The notes below the pieces were generated by a model. That model ran no database searches. It saw only the letters and a list, made by a program, of their open reading frames with translations, and was not told where the DNA came from. A DNA stretch of 7,315 nt from Verrucomicrobia bacterium UBA2970 (GTDB lineage Bacteria; Verrucomicrobiota; Verrucomicrobiia; Limisphaerales; AAA164-E04), in assembly GCA_002348345.1 (NCBI GenBank), contig DEAY01000374.1, forward strand, positions 1-7,315. Direction: 5' to 3'. Made by a program: the position numbers and the translations under genes. Below, one piece after another: positions 1 to 7,173 of the stretch. Position 1 is the stretch's first letter. Each line of letters opens with the position of its first letter.

Positions 1-975
1 AACGGAGTTTTTTCCCTGACCCTTGACCTTGAGGATGATCTTGGCGTGGACAATGTCGTTGACGTGGTGAGTCTCCTGCCCAGGCCTGCCAAGGCCTTGC
101 TTCTTTCCGAGGGCAATCGTTTCCTGGAAAAATCGATCGAGTTGGCGGGAGATGTCTCGGTAAGCGTTTCCCCGGATCCTGCGACGGACCCGTCCGGGTT
201 TGACATCACGGTGTTGGATGGCGTGACCCCTCTCAGGTGGCCCGAGGGAAATGTGTTGGCCATCAACCTTGTGCCGACGAATTGGTTTCGTCGTTGGGAA
301 CGGACGGAACGTCCGGCGGTGGTTGATTGGAAAGGGGCCCATCCGCTGCTTCGGTTCGTGACCTTTGATGAGGTTGAAATCGCCGAGGCCTATGCGGTTT
401 CCCCCCCTTTCTGGGGGGAGGGGCTGGTGGAATCGGCGCGGTTCCCGTTGATTGTGGCGGGAGAGCAAGGGAGCCAACGAAGGCTCTGGATTGGCTTTGA
501 CACCTTGCAGTCGACTTGGCCGCTTCGGGTCTCTTTTCCGATCTTCATGGCCAATGCGGTGAGGTGGCTCAATCCCGCATTATCTCGGGCTCGAGAGGTT
601 AATGTCGCGACCGGTCAGCCGATTCAGATGGGATGGGGTGACAGTGATTCGACCGTGACGATCCAACGGCCGCATGGCGAAACGGAGTCGGTTGTTCTGA
701 ATCGCGAGCTCAAGGGTCTGATTTACGCAAATACCCTAGAGCGTGGATTGTATCGAGTAGGGGAGGGACCCGATGCCTCCATGTTTGCCGCTAATTTGCT
801 TGATGCGGCTGAGAGCGATACGGGACCTCGTTCCGCACTGCGTGTCAGCAATGGTCGACGGGTGAAGGCGACCCTGGAGCGGCCTGTAGATATGGAGATT
901 TGGCGCTGGATTGCATTGGCCGCCCTTGGGGGCATGATGCTTGAGTGGTGGTATTTTCATCGGCGGACAGTCTAG
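1..975 (+). CDS. BatA/VWA-family membrane protein, C-terminal part (5' end outside window)
   Basis: Partial gene: the frame is open from the first base, so the GTG at 46 is almost certainly internal and the true start lies upstream. The visible 324 residues match the C-terminal part of BatA-like membrane proteins. These usually begin with two membrane helices and a VWA domain, which are not visible here. Near the left edge is the family pattern D-x-L-x-x-DN, followed by a strand and then EGNRFLEK, which opens a glutamine-amidotransferase-like Rossmann region. Further on come HPLLRFV (about nt 340-360), a PLIV strand, an IGFD motif and FPIFMANAVRWL (nt 538-573). A small beta domain precedes a single C-terminal membrane helix (about nt 900-955) ending in EWWYFHRR, a typical short basic tail. 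The propeptide-like beta and GATase-like parts should face the periplasm. No catalytic residues are evident, so a scaffold or complex role is more likely than an enzyme. The next gene starts 10 nt after the stop. Confidence 0.85.
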   Translation, partial: NGVFSLTLDLEDDLGVDNVVDVVSLLPRPAKALLLSEGNRFLEKSIELAGDVSVSVSPDPATDPSGFDITVLDGVTPLRWPEGNVLAINLVPTNWFRRWERTERPAVVDWKGAHPLLRFVTFDEVEIAEAYAVSPPFWGEGLVESARFPLIVAGEQGSQRRLWIGFDTLQSTWPLRVSFPIFMANAVRWLNPALSRAREVNVATGQPIQMGWGDSDSTVTIQRPHGETESVVLNRELKGLIYANTLERGLYRVGEGPDASMFAANLLDAAESDTGPRSALRVSNGRRVKATLERPVDMEIWRWIALAALGGMMLEWWYFHRRTV

Positions 976-985
976 CTCAACCAAA

Positions 986-1906
986 ATGCATTACCATTGG
1001 AACAAAGGAATCGGATGTTTGCTGACGCTTCTGTTGTTGTCGTCTTGCAGCCGGGAGCCAGATGAATCGGTCGTTGTTTATACCTCTCAGGATCAGGTTT
1101 ACGCTGCTGAGATTCTCCGAGACTTCACCATCGCGACCGGCATCGAGGTGTTGCCGCTCTATGATTCGGAATCCGTAAAAACCACCGGTTTGGTGAATCG
1201 TTTGGTGGCGGAAAAAAAGAAACCGCGTTGTGATGTTTTCTGGAGCAACGAGGAGATGATGGTGAGGCGGCTCGCGAGGCGATCGGTGTTGGAGGAAGGC
1301 AGTATCCGGTCTTTTGGCTACCGAACCCGGCGGTTGGTCATTAATACGAATCGAGTTGCGGCGTCCGAGATTCCCAAAAGCCTGGGCGAGTTGGTGGCCC
1401 CTCGTTGGCGGGGCCGCGTTGTCATGGCATATCCGTTGTATGGGACGACCCTGACTCACTTGATGGCTCTCCGTGCCGCATGGGGAACCAAAGATTGGCA
1501 GGCGTGGTGTCGGAAGCTCATCAGCAATGAGTGCAAGGTGGTCGATGGAAACTCGGCGGTGGTGGCATTGGTGGGAAGGGGTGACGCGTGGATTGGATTG
1601 ACCGATTCCGACGACGTGGGGGTGGGGAGGAACAATGGGTGGCCGATCCGGGCGCTGGCATTGGCGGCGGAGTTTCCGACGATTGCTAATAGTGCCGCGC
1701 TCGTCAAGGAGGCACCCCATCGTCGGAACGGAGAGATCTTGTTGGATTACCTGAGCGATGACCGGACGGTAAACCGGCTGGTTGAGATGGGCGCCTTGGA
1801 GGGGACCATGTGGCAAGCCGGAGGTCGCCTGGAACCCGACTGGCCGCGAGTGCTGGAGGGGTTTGAAGAGGCCTTTGATTGGTTGGGAGAAACCTTTTTT
1901 CGTTAG
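986..1906 (+). CDS. ABC importer solute-binding lipoprotein, Fbp/Fut-like family
   Basis: A 306-residue periplasmic binding protein of the family-1 / Fbp-like (type II fold) class, which captures a ligand and delivers it to an ABC permease. Residues 1-21 form a lipoprotein signal: basic N-terminus, hydrophobic run and lipobox LSSC with Cys21; Ser at +2 suits an outer-membrane or periplasm-facing lipoprotein. Family landmarks are VVVYTSQDQ (29-37), TTGLVNRL (66-73), DVFWSNE (83-89), PRWRGRV (139-145), PLYGTT (150-155), VVDGNSAV (185-192), GLTDSDD (204-210) and a C-terminal DYL/WL region. The usual FbpA iron site has two adjacent tyrosines in an N-Y-Y context; here the aligned stretch appears to be D-S-D-D, so iron is not assured. 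An upstream TTG at 941 would add 15 residues ahead of the signal peptide and overlap the previous gene. ATG 986 gives a clean signal, though no good Shine-Dalgarno is visible. The permease gene follows after 20 nt, which supports a functional pair. Confidence 0.9.
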   Translation: MHYHWNKGIGCLLTLLLLSSCSREPDESVVVYTSQDQVYAAEILRDFTIATGIEVLPLYDSESVKTTGLVNRLVAEKKKPRCDVFWSNEEMMVRRLARRSVLEEGSIRSFGYRTRRLVINTNRVAASEIPKSLGELVAPRWRGRVVMAYPLYGTTLTHLMALRAAWGTKDWQAWCRKLISNECKVVDGNSAVVALVGRGDAWIGLTDSDDVGVGRNNGWPIRALALAAEFPTIANSAALVKEAPHRRNGEILLDYLSDDRTVNRLVEMGALEGTMWQAGGRLEPDWPRVLEGFEEAFDWLGETFFR

Positions 1907-1926
1907 CGCCAAAGGGCATTGATCTG

Positions 1927-4263
1927 ATGAATGGGGCTCTCTTGCAGAACACGCTTTTGCTGGGCACGAGCGCGACGCTCTTGGCGGGACTGGCCTCGGT
2001 CGCGGTGCTCCTCTTATCCTTAGTCCTCCCACAACGGTGGGCCCGATGGATTCCCGTGCTCGCCGGGATCAATCTCTTGTTGCCACAGTTTCTGATGATC
2101 AGCGTGTGGCTCGATTGTTTTCGAGTCTTTGGAGCGATTCCGGGAGTGGGGCAGAATTGGTACTATTCGATGCCGGGGGCTGTCATCTTGTTGATGCTGT
2201 TGCATTGGCCGATCGGATATTTTTTGTTGTGGGCTCGGCGGCGGACGTTGATTCGATCGATGCTCTTGATCGATCCCTTCTTGGGCGGGATTGACTTTCT
2301 CAAACTCTTGGCGACCGCTTTGAAGCGACCTTTGCTTTGGGGGATGCTGTTCGTCTTTGCGTTGAGTGTGAACAACCTTGCCGTACCGGGGATTCTGCAG
2401 GTGCGGGTTCTGCCGGAAGAGGTTTTTGTTCGATTCAATACGGAAATGAACCTGGGCGCTGTCAGTCGGTTAAGTTTGCCCTTCGTCTTGATCGCGGGTT
2501 TCTTGAGTGTGCTTCTAATGCGGACGGAATTGGGCCGCCATCGGGAAGGGGTTTCCTACCCCTTTCCTTTTTTTCGGGAGCGATTGGGAACCCCTTTGAT
2601 GGGGCTGGTTGGGGTCGTCTCATGTGTCGTGTTTCTTTTCGGCCTCGCCGTTCCCTTGGGGCGGCTCGTTGGCACGCCAGAAACATGGAATCACCTGTTG
2701 GCCACCGCCCGAGCCAGTCAGCGAGCGATCGGATTCTCGATTCTCTTCGCAGGCCTTTCGGCGAGCCTGGTACTGGGGTTGGGGTTGCTCAGTTCCCGAA
2801 TGCGGTGGCCTCGCCTTTTTTGGGGGGGACTGATCATTCCGGGGACCTTGCTTGGTGCCCATCTCGCGGTGGCCAACAATTGGCTTTATGCCGCGGGCGT
2901 CGATCTTGGATGGGGCGTCGTCTTGATTGGGGTGGGCTTCCGGTATCTCGGCTTGGGCGTGAGCGGAGGAGACCTTGCCCTGAAAGGGGTTGATCCTCGA
3001 TGGTCCGAGATGGCATCCCTCGAGGGCATCCCTGCTGGACGCTGCTTTTGGCTGGTGCTTTGGCCATCGGCTGGACGATCGATTCTGGTCTTGTGGTGGA
3101 TCCTCTACATCTTGTGTCTATGGGAAGTAGAGATTCTAATTTTTCTGATTCCTCCAGGGGTCGAGACTTTGGGGCTGAGTATCTTTAATCTTCTCCACTA
3201 TGGGCACAACAGCCAGGTGTATTCATCCTGCTTGCTCCTGATTTTGATGGGGCTTCTCCCCGCGCTACTCTATTCTGTTTTGAAGCGTGGGACTCAGATC
3301 GTGCGTCGATTCGGTGCGGCAGGAGGATTGGTCGTCATGGCATTGGGGGCAACCGCTATGGGATGCCGGGGAATGGAAGATCTTGAACCGCAGTTGGAGA
3401 GTCAGCTCTTTTCTCACGCGGAGGTGGTGGGATCTAAGGGCACGGGTGTCGGGCAATTCAACAAGCCAAGATCCCTTGTTGTGGATGAACGGGACGAGGT
3501 GTTTGTCGTTGATATGACGGGACGGGTGCAACGCTTTTCCGCGAGCGGCGACTACATCAGCTTCTGGCAAATGCCAGAGACCGAGCGAGGTCGGCCGAAA
3601 GGGATGGGTTTGGATGCCGATGGTTATGTGATTGTGGTTGAACCTCACTATGCGCGAATCAATCACTACAACGTGGAGGGGCAGTTGATCACACAATGGG
3701 GTGTCACGGGGCGAGGGGCGGGGCAATTGGCGTTTCCGCGAAGTGTGGGAGTGCTTTCGGACGGCGATTTGATCGTGAGTGAATTCCAGCAGGTGGAGCG
3801 GTTACAGCGGTTTCGAGGGGGCAACCATGAATTCGTGCTTCAGTTCGGCGAGGCGGGCGGTGGCATTGGTGCCTTCAATCGACCGGAGGGTATTGGCATT
3901 AGCCCGGACAATCGAATTTTTGTTGCCGACTCGTGTAACCACCGGATTCAGGTGTTTGATGAAGAGGGGCGGCCACTTGCTCAATACGGGCGGCCAGGAA
4001 ACGAATTGGGCGAGCTGAGTTATCCGTATGACATTCGGATCGACGAAAAGGGTTTTCAGTATGTGTGTGAATTTGGGAACAGCCGTATCCAGGTGTTTGG
4101 CCCCGATCACCAACCGCTAGAGATCATTGGGAAACCGGGGCTGGCCCCCGGAGAGTTCAGTAATCCATGGTCAATTGATCTTGATTCACAGGGTCATCTA
4201 TGGGTCGCGGATTCGGGCAATCATCGGATCCAGAAACTGGTCCGGCGTTCGGAGAAAGAGTGA
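1927..4263 (+). CDS. Fusion: FbpB-type ABC permease joined to six-bladed NHL beta-propeller
   Basis: 778 residues in one uninterrupted frame. Residues 1-455 are a tandem (two-half) ABC importer permease with about 11 membrane helices (roughly 8-34, 42-62, 82-103, 136-156, 182-198, 222-245, 266-289, 295-317, 329-345, 385-407, 432-452). The second cytoplasmic EAA-type coupling loop is recognisable (361-380: E-M-A, G367, W-P). The first (about 113-135) is degenerate. The first half seems to lack the helix that normally precedes the N-terminal T-L helix. After the basic KRGTQIVRR stretch comes a hydrophobic segment (464-479) ending in A-M-G-C480. Residues 503-773 hold six NHL repeats starting near 507, 556, 598, 646, 694 and 741, with hallmarks such as VADSCNHRIQVF and VADSGNHRIQ. 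Positive-inside reasoning gives an odd helix count that ends in the cytoplasm, so the extra segment would place the propeller in the periplasm. ATG 1927 has a weak AAAGGG 10 nt upstream; TTG 1879 is possible but adds no helix. No ATPase partner is in the window. Confidence 0.85.
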   Translation: MNGALLQNTLLLGTSATLLAGLASVAVLLLSLVLPQRWARWIPVLAGINLLLPQFLMISVWLDCFRVFGAIPGVGQNWYYSMPGAVILLMLLHWPIGYFLLWARRRTLIRSMLLIDPFLGGIDFLKLLATALKRPLLWGMLFVFALSVNNLAVPGILQVRVLPEEVFVRFNTEMNLGAVSRLSLPFVLIAGFLSVLLMRTELGRHREGVSYPFPFFRERLGTPLMGLVGVVSCVVFLFGLAVPLGRLVGTPETWNHLLATARASQRAIGFSILFAGLSASLVLGLGLLSSRMRWPRLFWGGLIIPGTLLGAHLAVANNWLYAAGVDLGWGVVLIGVGFRYLGLGVSGGDLALKGVDPRWSEMASLEGIPAGRCFWLVLWPSAGRSILVLWWILYILCLWEVEILIFLIPPGVETLGLSIFNLLHYGHNSQVYSSCLLLILMGLLPALLYSVLKRGTQIVRRFGAAGGLVVMALGATAMGCRGMEDLEPQLESQLFSHAEVVGSKGTGVGQFNKPRSLVVDERDEVFVVDMTGRVQRFSASGDYISFWQMPETERGRPKGMGLDADGYVIVVEPHYARINHYNVEGQLITQWGVTGRGAGQLAFPRSVGVLSDGDLIVSEFQQVERLQRFRGGNHEFVLQFGEAGGGIGAFNRPEGIGISPDNRIFVADSCNHRIQVFDEEGRPLAQYGRPGNELGELSYPYDIRIDEKGFQYVCEFGNSRIQVFGPDHQPLEIIGKPGLAPGEFSNPWSIDLDSQGHLWVADSGNHRIQKLVRRSEKE
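3364..4245 (+). repeat. Six NHL repeats (beta-propeller) within the fusion protein
   Basis: Protein-level repeats of about 42-48 residues. Each has a G-x-F/L-x-x-P entry, a hydrophobic strand pair (for example IFVADS, LWVADS, LIVSEF), an N/H-x-R-I-Q or similar turn, and a closing strand ending in G. The copies begin near residues 507, 556, 598, 646, 694 and 741 of the fusion protein. Six copies are what a closed six-bladed propeller needs, so the domain looks complete. Copies 4 and 6 are nearest to the NHL consensus; copies 1-3 lack the NHR turn. The span given starts at the lipobox-like cysteine codon and includes the short linker before blade 1. Confidence 0.8.
4251..4263 (+). promoter_or_regulatory. 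Ribosome binding site and GTGA stop/start overlap
   Basis: GGAGAAA at 4251-4257 lies 5 nt (measured from GGAG) before GTG 4260. The G of that start precedes and overlaps the TGA stop (4261-4263) of the permease-propeller gene, giving a GTGA overlap typical of translational coupling. This decides the start of the VWA gene: the in-frame ATG at 4200 would add 20 polar residues, overlap the previous gene by 64 nt and has no comparable ribosome site. From GTG 4260 the protein begins MNLQFSNPSLL and goes straight into its first membrane helix, as this family usually does. Confidence 0.8.
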
Positions 4264-7139
4264 ACCTTCAATTTTCAAATCCCAGCCTCTTGATTTGCCT
4301 CCCGCTGGCGGTGTCATGGGTGGCATGGCTGACGTTTCAGTCGGATTCTTCCGTGGGGCGGATCCGGATTTGGGTGGCGACCTTTTTTCGTTTGCTGGGA
4401 GTGACAGCGATTTGCCTTTCCGTGGCGGGACTGCAATGGCTCAGACCGCAGGAGGGCATGAACGTCATATTCCTGCTGGATCGATCCCAGTCGGTTCCGG
4501 CGGACCAGCAGGAGGCCTCAATTCAATATGTGAATGAAGCCGTTGTCGGGAAGATGAAAAACGACATGGCGGGTGTCTTGGTTTTTGGTGGTGACGCGGG
4601 AATCGAACAGATGGTCCAGGAACGGGTGGAATTGGGAGCCATTCAAGCGGTATTGGAAACGGATCGTACGGACATTGCCGCGGCGATCCGGTTGGCGACA
4701 GCGAGCTTTCCTCAGTATGGCCAGAAGCGAATGATGTTGGTATCGGACGGAAACGAGAACTTGGGAGATTCCTTGACCGCGATTGCTGCCGCCCAACCGC
4801 TGGAGGTCTCTCTGGATGTCGTGCCGCTGGGAGCCGATCGCCGAAGGGATATCGCGGTACAACGATTGGGACTGCCGGGAAACGTCAAAAAGGGATCCAC
4901 GTTTGAGGCGAAGATTTTTGCGTTGTCGGATGAGCCGGGTCCGGCCAGGGTCCGGCTTTTTCGCAACCACCAACTTCTGGGGGAGCAAGAGGTGCGGTTG
5001 GAGAAAGGAAAGAATTTGTTGGCGTTTCCCCAGACGCTTCCGAATGCCGGATTCTATACGTATGATGTTGAAATCATTGCCCCGGGGGATCGCGTTGCTC
5101 AAAACAATCGAGCGATTAATTTTGTGAATGTGATGGGAGACCCGAGGATTCTTCTGGTTTCCAATCAACCGACGGAGGATCAAGCCCTGGCCGATGCGTT
5201 GCGGTCATCGCAGCTGGAGGTGATCCACGCTGGCTTATCTGGTTTTCCCGACTCCCTGGCAGAGATCCAAAGTTATGACGCGATTTTTCTGAGCAACATT
5301 GCAGCGGGAGATTTAGGGCGCGTTGTCATGCGTCGAGTCGAGAGTGCGGTGCGCGATTTTGGAGTGGGATTGGTTTGTGTGGGAGGTGATCAAGCCTATG
5401 CCGCTGGCGGTTATCGAGGAACGCCTCTCGAGCGGACCTTGCCGGTGGACATGGAACTTAGCAGCAAGAAAGTACTGCCCAATGGGGCCTTGGCGATGGT
5501 GATGCACGGAATGGAGTTCAACGATGGCAATCAAGTGGCTCGGCAGGTGGCGTTGGGAGTGTTGAATGCCATGGGGCCGGATGATGAGTTGGGGATTGTA
5601 TTGTGGGATGGCCAGGAGAGGTGGCTCTTCCCGATGACCAAGATTGGAGAAGGGAAGGATCTGGGGCAGCGAATCATGGGTATGAATCAAGGAGATCTTC
5701 CAAGTTTTCACAATATTATGACGATGGCTCATGAGGGGTTGCGGGAGTCGACCGCGAACCTCAAGCATCTGATCGTGTTCAGCGATGGCGATCCGGGGGC
5801 CCCGTCGGAGGCGTTGATGGAAGCGCTTCGAGGTGATCGTATCACCGTCAGCAGCGTGCTCATTGCTGGACATGCCGGCCCGGAGATCATGCAATGGATT
5901 GCGGAGCAGGGGGGAGGGCGCTTTTATGATGTGAGGTCACCGGACCGGCTCCCCCAGATCTTCATCAAGGAGACTTCGGTGATTCTGAAGTCGGCGATCT
6001 CTGAGAACTCCTTTCGACCGCAACGGGCGGCGGGGACTGAGCTCATTCGAGGGTTTAGTGGAGAGTTTCCTCTCTTGCGGGGACATGTTGCCACGACGGC
6101 GAAGGGCCGAGCAGAGGTCCCGCTTCTGACCGAATCGGGGGATCCGTTGTTGGCCCATTGGCAATACGGATTGGGTCGAGCCGCTGCCTTTACCTCCGAC
6201 GCCAAGGCGCGGTGGGCAAGCTCTTGGCTGGAATGGGGTCAGTATCGGCAGTTTTGGTCACAGATCGCGCAATGGGCATTGCGACGGGTGGAGAATACCG
6301 ATTTTGCATCGGAAGTGAGCATCGACAAGGGGCGAGGCGTGATTTCCGTTGAGGCGGTTGACGAGCAGGGAAACTTTCGGAATTTCTTGGAGCTGAATGC
6401 CCGAGTGATGAATCCCAATGGCGAGAGTCAGGCCCTCCGTATCGAACAAACGGCGCCGGGGCGATATGAGGCTCGCTTTGATGCCAGTCAAGTCGGGGCC
6501 TATACGATCAACCTCATGCATATGGAGGGAGAGCGGCTCTTGGGAACCCAGATGATCGGGGCAAGCCTCAATGCTTCGCCTGAGTATTCGACGGGTGCGA
6601 CGCGATGGGATTTGCTGAATCGGCTTGCTGAGGTCTCTGGAGGAACGGTATTCCCAGAAATGACAGCGACCGCCAATCCATTCGGCCATGATCGGCGGGA
6701 GACCTTTCAGCCGCTGAATCTTTGGGAGTGGTTGCTCAAGTTCGCCATCCTCCTGCTTCCTCTCGACATCGGATTGAGACGAATCCAGATCGATCGCGAG
6801 CAGTGGGATCGGGCTTGGCGTAGCGTGATCGGGCGCATTGCCTTTTGGAATCAAGCCAAACCTCTGCCTCAACGAGATGAATCGCTGAGCGCCCTGTTGA
6901 ATCGCAGAGACCAAGTCCGTGCTCATCAGGAACGCGAAGTCAGGATCCGACCCTCGACCTCCTTGGTGGAAAGGCCCTTTCAAGAGAACCGGTCGTTGCC
7001 AATAAAAGGCGCTCCAGAATTGGACGCGGGCTTGAAGACGGCGAAGGTGCCTCGGCTTCAGGAGCCGGATCAAGCGGAAGCTCCTTCCACGGCGAGCCGA
7101 TTACTTGAGGCTAAGAAACGGGCTCGGCGAAGACGGTAA
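4260..7139 (+). CDS. VWA / glutamine-amidotransferase-like membrane protein
   Basis: 959 residues from GTG 4260. Two membrane helices come first (about 9-26 and 37-58). A VWA domain follows (about 68-195) with an intact metal site: D74-x-S76-x-S78, T137 and D163-G164. Next is a beta-sandwich (about 197-290), then a glutamine-amidotransferase-like Rossmann domain (about 295-398) with VCVGGDQ and the family pattern GGYRGTPLERTLPVDM. A second VWA-like domain (about 407-575) keeps SDGDP (508-512), but its first metal motif is replaced by MHGMEF (415-420). The stretch LPQIFIKE (564-571) followed by SENSFRP is characteristic of the family. A further beta domain precedes the last membrane helix (about 821-839). 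A basic, cytoplasmic 120-residue tail ends in RRRR. The bulk of the protein should be extracytoplasmic. VWA proteins of this type are found in MoxR/BatA-like clusters and are thought to act in assembly or cell-envelope complexes; the exact role is unknown. It is last in the apparent operon and is followed by a terminator-like hairpin. Confidence 0.88.
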   Translation: MNLQFSNPSLLICLPLAVSWVAWLTFQSDSSVGRIRIWVATFFRLLGVTAICLSVAGLQWLRPQEGMNVIFLLDRSQSVPADQQEASIQYVNEAVVGKMKNDMAGVLVFGGDAGIEQMVQERVELGAIQAVLETDRTDIAAAIRLATASFPQYGQKRMMLVSDGNENLGDSLTAIAAAQPLEVSLDVVPLGADRRRDIAVQRLGLPGNVKKGSTFEAKIFALSDEPGPARVRLFRNHQLLGEQEVRLEKGKNLLAFPQTLPNAGFYTYDVEIIAPGDRVAQNNRAINFVNVMGDPRILLVSNQPTEDQALADALRSSQLEVIHAGLSGFPDSLAEIQSYDAIFLSNIAAGDLGRVVMRRVESAVRDFGVGLVCVGGDQAYAAGGYRGTPLERTLPVDMELSSKKVLPNGALAMVMHGMEFNDGNQVARQVALGVLNAMGPDDELGIVLWDGQERWLFPMTKIGEGKDLGQRIMGMNQGDLPSFHNIMTMAHEGLRESTANLKHLIVFSDGDPGAPSEALMEALRGDRITVSSVLIAGHAGPEIMQWIAEQGGGRFYDVRSPDRLPQIFIKETSVILKSAISENSFRPQRAAGTELIRGFSGEFPLLRGHVATTAKGRAEVPLLTESGDPLLAHWQYGLGRAAAFTSDAKARWASSWLEWGQYRQFWSQIAQWALRRVENTDFASEVSIDKGRGVISVEAVDEQGNFRNFLELNARVMNPNGESQALRIEQTAPGRYEARFDASQVGAYTINLMHMEGERLLGTQMIGASLNASPEYSTGATRWDLLNRLAEVSGGTVFPEMTATANPFGHDRRETFQPLNLWEWLLKFAILLLPLDIGLRRIQIDREQWDRAWRSVIGRIAFWNQAKPLPQRDESLSALLNRRDQVRAHQEREVRIRPSTSLVERPFQENRSLPIKGAPELDAGLKTAKVPRLQEPDQAEAPSTASRLLEAKKRARRRR

Positions 7140-7140
7140 T

Positions 7141-7173
7141 CCGATACCATGAGGTTGCATCGGTCTGTTTTTT
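7141..7173 (+). terminator. Likely rho-independent terminator
   Basis: One base after the TAA of the VWA gene, CCGATACC (7141-7148) pairs with GGT (7153-7155) and ATCGG (7159-7163). The loop is ATGA, and TGC (7156-7158) is bulged out on the 3' side. Six T's follow at 7168-7173 after four bases. The stem is short and has a bulge, so strength is uncertain, but position and T-run fit the end of the operon. Confidence 0.5.

Larger units (their letters stand above)
3301..4263 (+). other. Possible nested in-frame start: NHL-repeat lipoprotein
   Basis: An alternative reading of the 3' part of the fused frame. Translation from GTG 3301 would give a 320-residue protein starting MRRFGAAGG, a hydrophobic run and the lipobox-like A-M-G-C (Cys codon at 3364-3366). 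This has the layout of a lipoprotein signal peptide. TTG 3280 (start MKRGTQ) would also give a plausible signal. The stretch before GTG 3301 has GGGA (3288-3291) 9 nt upstream as a weak ribosome site. There is no stop codon between permease and propeller, so both a fused product and a separate lipoprotein can come from this frame. I cannot tell which is made. Confidence 0.3.

Noticed and set aside
977..2032. 351-codon minus-strand open frame opposite the binding-protein gene
   Set aside because: Its translation is rich in Pro, Arg, His and Gln with no recognisable domain, and the plus strand encodes a clear binding protein throughout.
2337..2993. 218-codon plus-strand frame inside the permease
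   Set aside because: Low-complexity Arg/Gly-rich translation in an alternative frame of the well-supported permease.
6258..7073. 271-codon minus-strand open frame opposite the VWA gene
   Set aside because: It is a shadow of the conserved plus-strand family protein and has no domain, signal or ribosome site of note.
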